Shown here piece after piece: positions 8,139-18,300 of a DNA stretch of 64,000 bases. Under the pieces are notes generated by a model. The model was not told where the DNA came from, made no database searches, and saw only the letters and a list, made by a program, of their open reading frames with translations. Source of the DNA: Virgibacillus_P tibetensis (GTDB taxonomy: Bacteria; Bacillota; Bacilli; Bacillales; Amphibacillaceae); NCBI RefSeq assembly GCF_036026595.1, contig NZ_JARZFX010000014.1, positions 1 to 64,000 on the forward strand, read 5' to 3'. Each line of letters begins with the position of its first letter. Position 1 is the first letter of the stretch. The translations under genes and the position numbers were made by a program.

Positions 8139-10118
8139 ATGAGTCAAATAAAAGAAGGTACATTATTGTGGGAACCTGATGAACAGAGAAAACAGCAATC
8201 AATTATTTACGATTATTTAAAATGGTTAAAAACAAATAAAAATATACATATTGATGATTACCAATCGCTTTGGGAATGGTCTGTTAATGAAATAGAGGCA
8301 TTCTGGGAATCGCAATGGGAATACTTTACTATTAAATCAGAAAAACCATACAAAACCGTATTATCATCACATCAAATGCCAGGTGCAAAATGGTTTCCCG
8401 AGTCAACAATTAACTATACGGAACATATTTTCAGAAATAGAGAAGCTAATAAACCGGCTATTATTCATGCTTCAGAAACACGAAGTAAATCAGAAGTTAC
8501 TTGGAAACAGCTCTACAAAGAAACAGCTGCACTTCAGCGGACATTAGTTAAACTCAATGTACAAAAAGGTGACCGGGTTGTCGCTTATGTATCAAACATC
8601 TATGAATCTGTTGTTGCCTTCCTGGCAACAGCTAGTCTTGGGGCTATTTGGTCGAGTGCTTCCCCCGACTTTGGTACACAAAGTGTCATCGACCGCTTTA
8701 AACAAATCGAGCCTAAGGTAATGATCACAGTTGATGGGTACAGCTATGGCGGAAAGCAGTTTGACCGTACAGAAACAGTGAGGAATATTCAATCTGAGCT
8801 TCCTACACTAGAGGCAACCATTGCTATTCCTTACTTAAATGAGTCTGCCGATTTCAGTAAATTAGTAAATGTGATTCCATGGGATAAAGCCTTAGAGGAA
8901 AATGGAGAAGAAACCCTTACTTTTGAACATGTTCCATTTAATGACCCACTATGGGTTTTATTCTCTTCGGGGACAACCGGGATACCAAAACCAATTGTCC
9001 AAAGCCAGGGTGGGATTTTACTGGAGCATTTAAAGGCATTAACCCTCCACGCTGACTTAGGAGAAGATGACCGCTTTTTCTGGTTTACCACAACAGGATG
9101 GATGATGTGGAACTTTCTGGTCGGTGGTCTTCTTACAGGAAGCACTATTATTCTATATGATGGAAACCCAGCTTACCCAGATAAGAAAATGCTTTGGAAA
9201 TTTGCTGAAGAAACAAAAATGACTGTCTTCGGAACAAGTGCAAGCTATATTACTGCATGCATGAAGGATGAGCTTAACCCTGGGGAAGAATTTGATCTTA
9301 GTCATTTGAAGAATATAAGTTCAACAGGATCACCCTTACCACCAGAAGGTTTTCAATGGTGTTATGAAAATGTAAAGAAAGATCTGTGGATTGCTTCTGC
9401 AAGCGGAGGAACAGATGTCTGTACCGCGTTTATTTTAGGGGCTCCCATCTTACCCGTCTATGCTGGTGAACTCCAATGCCGTGGACTTGGAGCAAAAATT
9501 GAAAGCTTTAATGAGGACGGCCACTCACAAATAGATGAGGTTGGGGAATTAGTACTTACAGAACCCTTTCCTTCCATGCCGATTTATTTCTGGAATGATG
9601 AGGATGGCACTCGATTACATGAAAGCTACTACGATGTCTATCCCGGCATTTGGTGTCACGGCGATTATCTAAAGATCACAGATCGGCACACCTGTGTGAT
9701 TTATGGACGTTCTGATGCAACTATAAACCGTGGTGGTATACGAATTGGCACAAGCGAAATTTACCGCGCTGTTGATCAAGTAAAAGAAGTTGCTGATAGT
9801 TTAATAGTGGACATTCCAAAGGATGATGGCGATTCCTTCACCCCATTGTTTGTTCAAATGAAAGAAGGCTATGAATTAACGGCAGACATTCAGCAAGCAA
9901 TTAAGAAACAGATACGTACACAATGTTCCCCGCGCCATGTGCCAACTGGATTTTATGAAGTACCTGACTTACCTAAAACATTAAACGGAAAAAAATTAGA
10001 GATCCCTGTAAAGAAAATTCTAATGGGCAGACCAGTGGAAAAAGTCGTCAATAAGGGGTCATTAAGTAGTGAGGACGCGTTAGACTTTTTTGTTGAATTT
10101 GCAAAAGAAAAGATTTAG
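8139..10118 (+). CDS. acetoacetate--CoA ligase (acetoacetyl-CoA synthetase)
   Basis: A 659-residue member of the acyl-adenylate-forming superfamily, most like acetoacetyl-CoA synthetase, which activates acetoacetate to acetoacetyl-CoA with ATP and CoA. The A3 P-loop FSSGTTGIPKPI is near residue 285, the A7-A8 segment HGDYLKITDRHTCVIYGRSDATINRGG near 530-560, and the C-terminal lysine motif PKTLNGKK near 625. The N-terminal ACAS_N-type region (LWEWSVNEIEAFW...) and the phrase ASPDFG separate it from generic fatty-acyl ligases. ATG at 8139 has AGGAGGGG directly upstream; a longer reading from 8055 lacks such a site. It would let the cell use acetoacetate or recycle ketone bodies, for example from PHB. 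Confidence 0.88.
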   Translation: MSQIKEGTLLWEPDEQRKQQSIIYDYLKWLKTNKNIHIDDYQSLWEWSVNEIEAFWESQWEYFTIKSEKPYKTVLSSHQMPGAKWFPESTINYTEHIFRNREANKPAIIHASETRSKSEVTWKQLYKETAALQRTLVKLNVQKGDRVVAYVSNIYESVVAFLATASLGAIWSSASPDFGTQSVIDRFKQIEPKVMITVDGYSYGGKQFDRTETVRNIQSELPTLEATIAIPYLNESADFSKLVNVIPWDKALEENGEETLTFEHVPFNDPLWVLFSSGTTGIPKPIVQSQGGILLEHLKALTLHADLGEDDRFFWFTTTGWMMWNFLVGGLLTGSTIILYDGNPAYPDKKMLWKFAEETKMTVFGTSASYITACMKDELNPGEEFDLSHLKNISSTGSPLPPEGFQWCYENVKKDLWIASASGGTDVCTAFILGAPILPVYAGELQCRGLGAKIESFNEDGHSQIDEVGELVLTEPFPSMPIYFWNDEDGTRLHESYYDVYPGIWCHGDYLKITDRHTCVIYGRSDATINRGGIRIGTSEIYRAVDQVKEVADSLIVDIPKDDGDSFTPLFVQMKEGYELTADIQQAIKKQIRTQCSPRHVPTGFYEVPDLPKTLNGKKLEIPVKKILMGRPVEKVVNKGSLSSEDALDFFVEFAKEKI

Positions 10119-10188
10119 TATACTACCGAATTTAAGAACACAAACTAGTAGTAATTTTCAAGCTCATTTGGTATGAAAACAGCAAAAA

Positions 10189-10227
10189 ATCCGCCTTCGA
10201 TTGATTTAAATCATTCTGAAGGCGGAT
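10189..10227. terminator. bidirectional terminator between convergent genes
   Basis: ATCCGCCTTCGA (10189-10200) pairs with the CTGAAGGCGGAT side (10216-10227); an A-run precedes it, which gives a U-run for the minus-strand gene. Confidence 0.85.
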
Positions 10228-10260
10228 AATCAGTAATTAGTCTATTTCCTTTTTATTTAA

Positions 10261-11874
10261 CTACTCTTCTAAATAAACCTCTTTTAATTGCAGTAATTGG
10301 GTTGGAAGCTGTGACAGCCCATTCACTTTCTCACTTACTCCCAGTATATATTCCTGGTTATGGATATAAACCATAGGCGCAATTTCTACAAGCATTTCTT
10401 GTGCTTGACTATATAACTCTAATCGTTCATCAGCGTCAGATGTTTGACGCGCACCACTTAAAAGTTCATCAAGCTGCTCATTTTCTGTAAAGGTGCGGTT
10501 TCCCGCTGACCCTAAGTTGTCAGAGTGAAACAGTGGATACATTCCATTATCGGCATCCCCAGTCACGGTTGTCCATCCAAAGACGAACATCTCGTGTGCA
10601 CCATTTGCTGTTTGTTCAAGCATAGCGCCCCACTCAAGAATTTCTATTTCTAAGTCTATCCCTATTTCAGCAAGTTGTGCTTGTACGTTTGTTGCTGTAT
10701 CAATACGCTCACGATTATCATTTGTCCAAAGAGTGGCAGAGAAACCATCTTCGTAACCCGCGTCAGCCAATAACGATTTTGCTTCTTCTTGATCATACTC
10801 GAGACCAGATATATTTTCATCATATCCAAATATACCTGGAGCTAAAGGACCGTTAGCCGGGTTTCCAATACCATCATAGATACCATCAATAATTTGGTCC
10901 TTATTAATGGCCATCGAAATCGCCTGACGTACACGTTCATCATCAAATGGCTCCTTGCTCATATTGAAACCGACATAAGATAAGGAAGAACTTTCCTGTC
11001 TCTGTACGGTCATGCCATCACGTGCTTCTACTTGTGCTACATCAGAAGGACTAAGTGGATTGCTAATATGAGAATCTCCAGTTTCAAGCTCAGCAAATCG
11101 CGTTAAATCTTCTGGAACAACCTTAAAAGTTACAGAATCCAATAATGCACTTTCATCCCAATAGTCTTCATTTTTTACCAATTTTACATATTGCCCTGAT
11201 TCCCATTCTTCAAATTTAAAAGCACCAGTACCCTGAGGGTGCTCATTAATTATACTTCCAGGCTCTTCCCCATCTTTCATCGCTTCATAATCTTCTTCAA
11301 TTTGCTCAGAAGAAATCATTAGGCCACCCGGATGAGCAAGGTGCGCTGGTAGTGGCGCGAAAGGGAATTCTGTTGTAAATTGAACTGTATGTTCATCTAT
11401 TACTTTAATATCTGTTATCATGTCATACATAAATGATGTTGGTGCAGCAATCTCAGGGTCAAGTGTACGCTCTATATTTGCTTTTACCACTTCAGCATTA
11501 AATTCTGTTCCATCATGAAAAGTAACACCTTCACGAAGCTCGAATTCCCACGTCAAGTCATCTACTATCTTCCAGCTTTTGGCAAGACCAGGCTGAACTT
11601 CCATATTTTCATCCTGTGTTACAAGTGTTTCAAATATATTTATTTGAATGTCACTTGAAGGTGTATCGTTGGAAGCTGCAGGGTCTAAGGTTACAGCATC
11701 CGATAAAGTTGCAATAACTAAGTCTCCACCTTGTCCTTCTCCCTCACCTGAATCTTCATTACTGGCTGTAGCTCCGTCGCTATCATCAGGTTCACTTGTA
11801 CACGCTGCAAGTGCAATGCTTAGTAGTAATGTAAGTACTAACAACATAATTGATTTTCTGGATGATGTTTTCAT
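10261..11874 (-). CDS. oligopeptide/nickel-type ABC transporter substrate-binding lipoprotein
   Basis: A 537-residue extracytoplasmic solute-binding protein of the SBP_bac_5 (DppA/OppA/NikA) family. A lipoprotein signal peptide ends at the lipobox LAAC with Cys25, followed by an acidic Gly/Ser linker (26-50). The binding domain carries the family signature SWKIVDDLTWEFELREGVTFHDG near residue 105 and the RQAISMAINKD segment near 320. No permease or ATPase genes are adjacent; the M42 peptidase gene lies 33 bp upstream on the same strand. That pairing suggests uptake of peptides processed by the peptidase, but the binding protein must borrow a transporter encoded elsewhere. The start has AGGAG upstream. 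Confidence 0.88.
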   Translation of the reverse strand: MKTSSRKSIMLLVLTLLLSIALAACTSEPDDSDGATASNEDSGEGEGQGGDLVIATLSDAVTLDPAASNDTPSSDIQINIFETLVTQDENMEVQPGLAKSWKIVDDLTWEFELREGVTFHDGTEFNAEVVKANIERTLDPEIAAPTSFMYDMITDIKVIDEHTVQFTTEFPFAPLPAHLAHPGGLMISSEQIEEDYEAMKDGEEPGSIINEHPQGTGAFKFEEWESGQYVKLVKNEDYWDESALLDSVTFKVVPEDLTRFAELETGDSHISNPLSPSDVAQVEARDGMTVQRQESSSLSYVGFNMSKEPFDDERVRQAISMAINKDQIIDGIYDGIGNPANGPLAPGIFGYDENISGLEYDQEEAKSLLADAGYEDGFSATLWTNDNRERIDTATNVQAQLAEIGIDLEIEILEWGAMLEQTANGAHEMFVFGWTTVTGDADNGMYPLFHSDNLGSAGNRTFTENEQLDELLSGARQTSDADERLELYSQAQEMLVEIAPMVYIHNQEYILGVSEKVNGLSQLPTQLLQLKEVYLEE

Positions 11875-11907
11875 GAATTCATATCTCCTATTTCTGTATT
11901 GTTTTAG

Positions 11908-12969
11908 TTAGAATGTAAAGTCTGTTTTGTCATCGATGTTAAAAACGAATGCTTTAAGTAAATCTTTTGTTGCTTCAAGATCCTTCATACTTATTAGTTC
12001 AACAGGTGAGTGTGTATACCTCGAAGGAATAGACAGGACACCAGTTGGTATTCCTTTATCGGATAGAGCAACAGCCCCCCCATCGGTTCCTATCCCAGGA
12101 AACACTTCCAGCTGGTAATTAATTGAAAATTCTTCAGCAAATTTAACCAGTAAATCTTTCATTGTTTTCTGGACAATCAAGCTAAAGTCCATCACTTTAA
12201 TTCCTGTGCCAGCGCCTATTTGCAGGCTGTTGTCCATAATGTCTTCCGGTGTATCACTAACAGCCGTTGTATCAACAGCAATTGCAATGTCCGCATCTAC
12301 TTGACGAATACCGGTTTGAGCGCCTCTTAATCCAACTTCCTCTTGTACTGTAAACAATAAAACAATTTCCCCGGCGAAGTCCTTATTCTGCAATTCATTT
12401 AGTACAGTTAGCAAAACAGCACATCCTGAGCGGTCATCCAGTGATTTTCCTATCATCATTTTGTTTCCTTCACTACCAATGAGCTTCGCTTTCGTTGCCC
12501 ACGTAATTGGCGTACCAACATCAACACCCAGATCCTGCACTTCCTGTTTAGAAGTTGCACCGATATCAATATACATTTCCGCATGTCTGCGAACTTTTAC
12601 AGGATCATCAAACTTAAGGAAGTGTGTAGATAATGTTCCTATAACACCATCAAACTCTTTATCTTTGCCCATCACTTTAACTTCCTGTGCCAGAAGAATA
12701 CGATCATCATGGCCACCAAGTTTCTCGAAACGGAGCAAACCATTTTCTTCTATCTTTTTAACAATAAAACCAACTTCGTCCATATGTGCTGTTAATAACG
12801 TCACAGGACCTGATTTATTACCTTTTTTCATTACGATCACATTTCCCATTGTATCCACATGTACATGGTCTGCTTTCTCTTTTACATAGTCTTCTATAAA
12901 ATAGGTTACATTCTGTTCATAACCACATGGTCCACTTAGTGATGTTAACTGCTTTAATAGTTCTTCCAT
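11908..12969 (-). CDS. M42 family metallopeptidase (aminopeptidase)
   Basis: A 353-residue cytoplasmic dinuclear-metal aminopeptidase of family M42 (YsdC/FrvX-like, tetrahedral TET-type enzymes). Visible ligand motifs are TAHMDEVGF near residue 65, DDRSGC near 180, QEEVGLRG near 211 with the catalytic Glu, VDTT near 233 and YTHSPVE near 318. The start follows AGGGAGGTG. It is probably co-transcribed with the downstream peptide-binding lipoprotein (gap 33 bp). Older annotation calls the family endoglucanase, which is not supported biochemically for most members. Confidence 0.88.
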   Translation of the reverse strand: MEELLKQLTSLSGPCGYEQNVTYFIEDYVKEKADHVHVDTMGNVIVMKKGNKSGPVTLLTAHMDEVGFIVKKIEENGLLRFEKLGGHDDRILLAQEVKVMGKDKEFDGVIGTLSTHFLKFDDPVKVRRHAEMYIDIGATSKQEVQDLGVDVGTPITWATKAKLIGSEGNKMMIGKSLDDRSGCAVLLTVLNELQNKDFAGEIVLLFTVQEEVGLRGAQTGIRQVDADIAIAVDTTAVSDTPEDIMDNSLQIGAGTGIKVMDFSLIVQKTMKDLLVKFAEEFSINYQLEVFPGIGTDGGAVALSDKGIPTGVLSIPSRYTHSPVELISMKDLEATKDLLKAFVFNIDDKTDFTF

Positions 12970-13004
12970 GCTTTCACCTCCCTATCCATAAGGTACAGAA
13001 AATT

Positions 13005-13090
13005 TCTCATGTATTCCTTAATACATGAGAGTGGCAACTTCTAAGAATTTATATCTTAGCTGCCTTGCACCAAGGAATCTTACTTCCTTG
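13005..13090. repeat. three consecutive hairpins, possible PATE/IS200-like remnant or leader RNA
   Basis: Three perfect stems follow each other: TCTCATGTAT/ATACATGAGA (13005-13030), CTAAGA/TCTTAG (13041-13059) and CAAGGAA/TTCCTTG (13071-13090). GGCA/TGCC-type pairing closes the middle one. They start 36 bp upstream of the M42 gene start. No known riboswitch class was recognised. The first stem with its flank GAGTGGCAACTTC looks somewhat like the IS-end hairpins elsewhere in the window. Confidence 0.4.
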
Positions 13091-13442
13091 AATATTCTAG
13101 CAGACGCAGGTACCATCCGCTTTTTTAAAAAACAAGCATTCGTGTGAAATTCGAGTTGTAATTTGTACGGGGTTTTTTGAAGATCCTTTATATGTACTGA
13201 TAAGTATTTTTGTAAAAATCTAATTGAAAAAGCGTGTTACTATCGGTACCCTTTGGAGAATCCATCTAGAAACACCTTTAAACAATAGCAATATAATTAT
13301 CGACCTTTAAAAGGAATTGCAAATCATTATATCTCATTAAAGTAACAGAAATCAAACATTTGTTTGAAAAGTTAAAGTGTTTAAAAAGTGATAGCGTTTT
13401 CAAAATCATAGCTGGTAATAGAAGTTACTTTTTATAAGAAAT
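13091..13442. other. intergenic, no gene seen
   Basis: A+T-rich spacer between the hairpin cluster and the panF terminator. I see no ORF with a ribosome site, no repeat and no recognisable RNA; it may hold the promoter of the M42 gene. Confidence 0.6.
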
Positions 13443-13469
13443 AGCCCCCCTCTATGGTAGAAGGAGGCT
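13443..13469 (-). terminator. terminator of the yhdT-panF operon
   Basis: AGCCCCCCTCTA pairs with TAGAAGGAGGCT (several G-U pairs) and is followed on the minus strand by a short U-rich stretch. Confidence 0.75.
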
Positions 13470-13493
13470 TATTACTATACGTACATATTTTTT

Positions 13494-14921
13494 CTAAACT
13501 AATCTTCTATGTGTAGCCAAGCTAACTACTACATAGGCCACAAATGAGACAACAATTGGCAGCACTACAGAGTGCAGGCCTAAAGGCTGCGGAAAAAATG
13601 AGTCAGACAAAATATACAGCCCTACCCCTGCTATCATGGAAGCCAAGGCTCCATACTTGTTTCCTTTACTCCAATACAACCCCAGTACAATCGGCCAAAT
13701 AAATGCTGCTTCCAGCCCACCAAAAGCAAAGAGGTTCAGCCAAATGATTAAGTCGGGAGGGTTTAGGGCTAACAGGAAAACAATTATTCCTAATACAGCT
13801 GTGATTCCGATACTTAAGCGCTTTACCTTAGTGTAAGACGCTTTTGGTTCTATATAGTTTAAGTAAACATCTTTAACGATGGAGGAGCTCACTAATAGCA
13901 ATAGAGAGTCTACTGTCGACATAATTGCAGCCATCGGTGCTGCCAGCACAATACCAGCAAGCCAAGCCGGCATTACCTCTAGTGCAATAAGTGGCATTAC
14001 CGTATCACCAACTTCGATTCCCGGTAAAATAGGTCGAGCAAAAACCCCAATCAAATGCATGTTCAACATGATAAAACCAACTACAATTGTTCCAATAATC
14101 AGTGCCCGGTGCATAGATCTTGAATTCTTATAGGACATAGCTCGGACAGCCACTTGAGGCAGCGCGACTACGCCTACACCCACAAGTATCCAGAAAGACG
14201 ATACATATGTCGGTGTAAGGTTTCCTTCGGCACCGAAGGGAGTTATTAAATTAGGGTTCTCAGCAGTAAGATCTGCCATAATTGCAGGAATTCCCCCACC
14301 AGCTATGATGGTAGCTATTAATAAAACGAGGGTACCAACAAACATCACACTTCCTTGGATAGCATCTGTCAGTGCCACAGCACGAAAACCACCAATAGTT
14401 ACATAAACCAGTACAGATACCGCAAAAATAAATAAAGCACTTGTGTATGTAAGCCCCGTTAACGATTCAATTAATCTAGCACCACCGATCCACTGAGCTG
14501 CCATAGCGGAAAACAGAAAGATAATAATGCTGAAAGCAGAAAATAGAACAACCCACTTTGATTGGTAGCGTTCCTTCAAAAAATCTACCATTGTAACTGC
14601 ATTATACCTTTTCGTAACAATCGCAAATTTCTTACCTAAAACCATTAATACAAAATATCCTGTGGCTACTTGTGTCATTGCTAACAGCACCCAACCCAGA
14701 CCTTCATTATAAGCAACGCCTGGACCACCTATGAAACTACTTGCACTTCCATAGGTTGCTGTCATTGTCATCGCTAACACAAAGCCGCCCAGACTTCGCC
14801 CACCCAGAAAATAGTCCTGCAAAAATGAGTTAGAAGATTTAAGATGCCTGCCTGCATACATTCCAACAGCAAATATAATTACTAAAAAACCAAGTAACGG
14901 AATAATTGCCTGCCAGTTCAT
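13494..14921 (-). CDS. panF: sodium/pantothenate symporter
   Basis: A 475-residue sodium:solute symporter (SSS family) with about 13 membrane segments. The N-terminal QDYFLGGRSLGGFVLAMTMTATYGSASSFIGGPG region and the GGFRAVALTDAIQGSVMF segment are characteristic of PanF, which imports pantothenate (vitamin B5) with sodium. It overlaps the upstream YhdT gene by 4 bp (ATGA), the typical yhdT-panF arrangement. Other SSS substrates such as proline are less likely given the YhdT partner. A terminator follows at 13443-13469. Confidence 0.88.
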   Translation of the reverse strand: MNWQAIIPLLGFLVIIFAVGMYAGRHLKSSNSFLQDYFLGGRSLGGFVLAMTMTATYGSASSFIGGPGVAYNEGLGWVLLAMTQVATGYFVLMVLGKKFAIVTKRYNAVTMVDFLKERYQSKWVVLFSAFSIIIFLFSAMAAQWIGGARLIESLTGLTYTSALFIFAVSVLVYVTIGGFRAVALTDAIQGSVMFVGTLVLLIATIIAGGGIPAIMADLTAENPNLITPFGAEGNLTPTYVSSFWILVGVGVVALPQVAVRAMSYKNSRSMHRALIIGTIVVGFIMLNMHLIGVFARPILPGIEVGDTVMPLIALEVMPAWLAGIVLAAPMAAIMSTVDSLLLLVSSSIVKDVYLNYIEPKASYTKVKRLSIGITAVLGIIVFLLALNPPDLIIWLNLFAFGGLEAAFIWPIVLGLYWSKGNKYGALASMIAGVGLYILSDSFFPQPLGLHSVVLPIVVSFVAYVVVSLATHRRLV

Positions 14922-15202
14922 TCGCTTTCATTCCCTTCATCAAAGGGAATAGCCACAAAGAACTTCTTTACAATTATAGTAACTAATACAGCCATTACAA
15001 TGAATCCGAGTATGCAACTATAGAAGAACCAGGCAGGGAACCCGAACACATATGTATATTCCGCTGGATCTTTGCTACCTAAACCGTAAGCAAATGCATA
15101 CCACCAAATAAAGTTAAAGATTACTAAACCGACCCCGATCAGCGCTTCCCGGTTTGCAACTTTAAACAGATACTCATCCTTTGACAGATCACCACTTTTC
15201 AT
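14918..15202 (-). CDS. yhdT: YhdT family small membrane protein (DUF997)
   Basis: A 94-residue protein with two membrane segments (about 23-43 and 56-80) and charged ends. The motifs NREALIGVGLVIFNFIWWYAFAYGLG and YTYVFGFPAWFFYSC are typical of YhdT/DUF997 proteins, which accompany sodium symporters such as PanF. ATG at 15202 has GAGG 8 nt upstream and is preferred to the GTG at 15211. Its last four bases overlap the panF start, implying translational coupling. It probably serves as a small accessory subunit of the transporter; that role is inference from co-occurrence. Confidence 0.85.
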   Translation of the reverse strand: MKSGDLSKDEYLFKVANREALIGVGLVIFNFIWWYAFAYGLGSKDPAEYTYVFGFPAWFFYSCILGFIVMAVLVTIIVKKFFVAIPFDEGNESE

Positions 15203-15306
15203 TTCCCACACCTCTTTTATTTTAAAATATACACATTTATCTTTTATTAATATAACGTATGGTGAGCCAGGTTGTAAATGTTTGAAAATTTTACCTATTC
15301 CATAGT

Positions 15307-15340
15307 AAAAGGGATCAGCTGTTTTTAGCTGATCCCTTTT
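15307..15340. terminator. bidirectional terminator
   Basis: AAAAGGGATCAGCT / AGCTGATCCCTTTT with a 6-nt loop; the A/T ends allow termination in both directions. It mainly serves the large nuclease gene ending at 15351. Confidence 0.9.
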
Positions 15341-15350
15341 GGACAGTTTA

Positions 15351-18300
15351 CTAATCTTCTAAACTTACTTTTAAGACCTTATCATTACTATGCTGCATTT
15401 CGAATGTCTTCGATGTTGTACCATTGGTTACTTCTAAAGTAACATCTTTCTCTTTCAAAATATCCACCTGTTTTTTATTAAGCAATAGACTTCTTGATTT
15501 CTTTTCATTGTATATATTGATTTGTACATGCACTCCTTGCTCAAGTGCTTCAAGATCTTTCGTATGGACAGTAGCTCTTCCATTATTCCCCTTAGGTTCA
15601 ATTTCCACTACTGGTTCTTCTTCCCCTGGTCCACCAGGTTCTTCGTCCGTTTCTGTTATTCTACCTTCAGGTCCATACTCTAATGGGTTGTCTTCAGAAC
15701 TATTCAGACTTTCGACGAAATCAACCGTCGCATCAATATCTGCCGGTCCCATTATCGGGTTTTTACCTAAGTCTTTAATTGGGCCTTCTGATGTTCCCAT
15801 ATAATTGTTTACGGTCAATGTATACACTTTGTGCATATCAATTGGTGTTCCATCAGGTAATGTAATATCAACAACCTCACTCAACTCGGAATTCCATGTA
15901 TAATGTAATCCGCTGACACTATAGTCTGGACCATACATTGGTGATATTTGTTCGTTGATAATTGAATAGAGGTCTGCGCCAGTAACTTCCACTGTCATTA
16001 TTGTGTTACCAAATGGCTGGATATTGTACAAGTCACCCCAGGTAACTTCTCCTGCAAGTAAATGGTCTCTAATCCCACCACCGTTCATCATGGCAAAATC
16101 ACTGCCCATTTTCCAGTTCATACCATCTGCAATTAGATTTCCTAAACCGTGATCACCATCACCTGTGTAACTTCCTGTAAGATCGTATGCATTATATCCA
16201 ATCACCTCATTGATGATAGGTGCAATACGATTGGCGTAATTATCCAAAATAGCAGAAACATTTTCATCTGGGCTGTAGTTGCTCTGTTTTACAAAAACAA
16301 CTTCGGCTTCCTTCTGTACAATGTCACCAGTCGTACGGTCAATGACTAAATCAATATCCGCAAAGGCCTTACCGTATTCCGAGGATTGAACGATTAATTT
16401 ATTGTCCACAACACCATCAACAACTTGATGATTGTGAGCAGCAATAATAACATCTACAGCGTCATCTGTTTCTCTTGCAAGGTCAGCCGCTCCACCTGTC
16501 GCTCCATCACCAGACTGATCGGCAGGTATATGTGCTAACACGATAATCGCTTCAATCCCCTGAGAAGTGAGTTCATTTACAGATTCATTCACTGCTTCTG
16601 CTTCATCCGTAAACGCAATCCCCTCAAGAGAAGATGGCATTACCATATTCACTGTTTCTTGGGTATTAACTCCAATAAAACCAATTTCCACACCATCTAC
16701 TTCTTCTATATGATATGGCGGCAGGAATGTTTCATCTGTGTTTTCATAGACACAATTTGCACAAAGTACCGGGAAGTCCATACCCTCATATCCATCTGTC
16801 CCTAAGCCTTCCGGGTGGTCTCCCCCATCTATCATGCGTAATAACTCGTCAAGCCCTTCATCAAATTCATGATTTCCAACCGTACCTACATCAAAACCAA
16901 TTTCATTCATAATTTCTACAGTTGGTTCATCCTGCAGCAAACCTGATACAGGAGAACTTCCCCCAATCATATCACCAGAATGGACGAGCAGCGTATTCGG
17001 ATTCTCCTGTTTTCGCTCTTTTAAGGCTGCAGTAGTATAATCCATACGACCATACATATCATTAACACCGTCATTATCAGGGTCAAGACTGTATTCCTGA
17101 TCAATTTTTCCATGAAGATCATTCATACTTAATAACTGAATTTCAAGTAAGTTATCATCTGGATTTCCTTCACCGTCAACCGGCTGGTACCCATAGGATT
17201 CAGCTTCTTCAGCAGTTGAAAAGAATATTCTCTTTTCTACCGGTACGTCGGCCCAATTATCTGGTGTAACATATTCCATCGTATTGGAATTTCCAACATA
17301 TCTTGAAAAACCTTTTCGGTCATCATTTGCACGGAATACAAATGGCAATTCCATTAATGGATTTTGTGAATTCCATATATTTAATTCCTGATCCTTCGCT
17401 TCCTTAACCGCATCCTGATATTCTGGATAGACTTCTTCGTCAAAAGGTGCGATAAAATAAGTCGATGCGTAACCTTGGCGCACCATTTCCAGGTTTATGT
17501 TTAACCCATCTTCTTTTCGAATTATTTCAGCTAGTAATCTACCATAATCATCCGTGGCTTCTTCTCCAACTTTCACCAGTATTTCATCACCAGGCTCAAG
17601 GAGTTGGCTTATATATTCTGTGGCTAAGTCTCCATAATATTTTTGATTCTGATTTATTTCTTCTCTTTCTGGATCTTTATTATGTGCTGTATATGTCTCA
17701 GCTGTATCCATATTCAGGAAACGCACATTCGTTCCACCAAGCACTGGTGTCTGGATGTGAATGGTATCTCCATCTGTTATCCTTTCTACAGTAGATTCAT
17801 AGACGCCAGCAGATGATGGTGGTTCTGGTTGTTCATCTGCAACCTGGATGTCAGCCTGTTCTGTTGGTATCAGTTGATAATCATTATATTGACTCACTAT
17901 GGCTGTGATGTTGTACCACATATCAGATTCAACCAAAGTCAGGTCAAGTGCATTCTCCATCACACGAAGTGTCGTACCATTATAATCAGCATCTACTAAC
18001 GATACATTATAACCACCGCCTGCAGGACTATCTGGAATATTATTAATAAAAGCGTTGACCCGAACAAGCTCCCCTTCATATGATTCTGCTATTTCAGGGT
18101 CTTGAAGGTCTTCTAATGTAATGGACTGCACTTCAGGTAACGCTTGACCTGTTTGAGTAACCTCAATTGCAGCAGGAATAATTTCCTTTAATCCATTATA
18201 TGAATCTAACACACCTGAAACTTTTACCTCATCGCCTTTTTCAAGATCTGGTAAGTGGCCTTGTTCATACGCAAAAAGATTAATGCCGCCTGTAGCGTCT

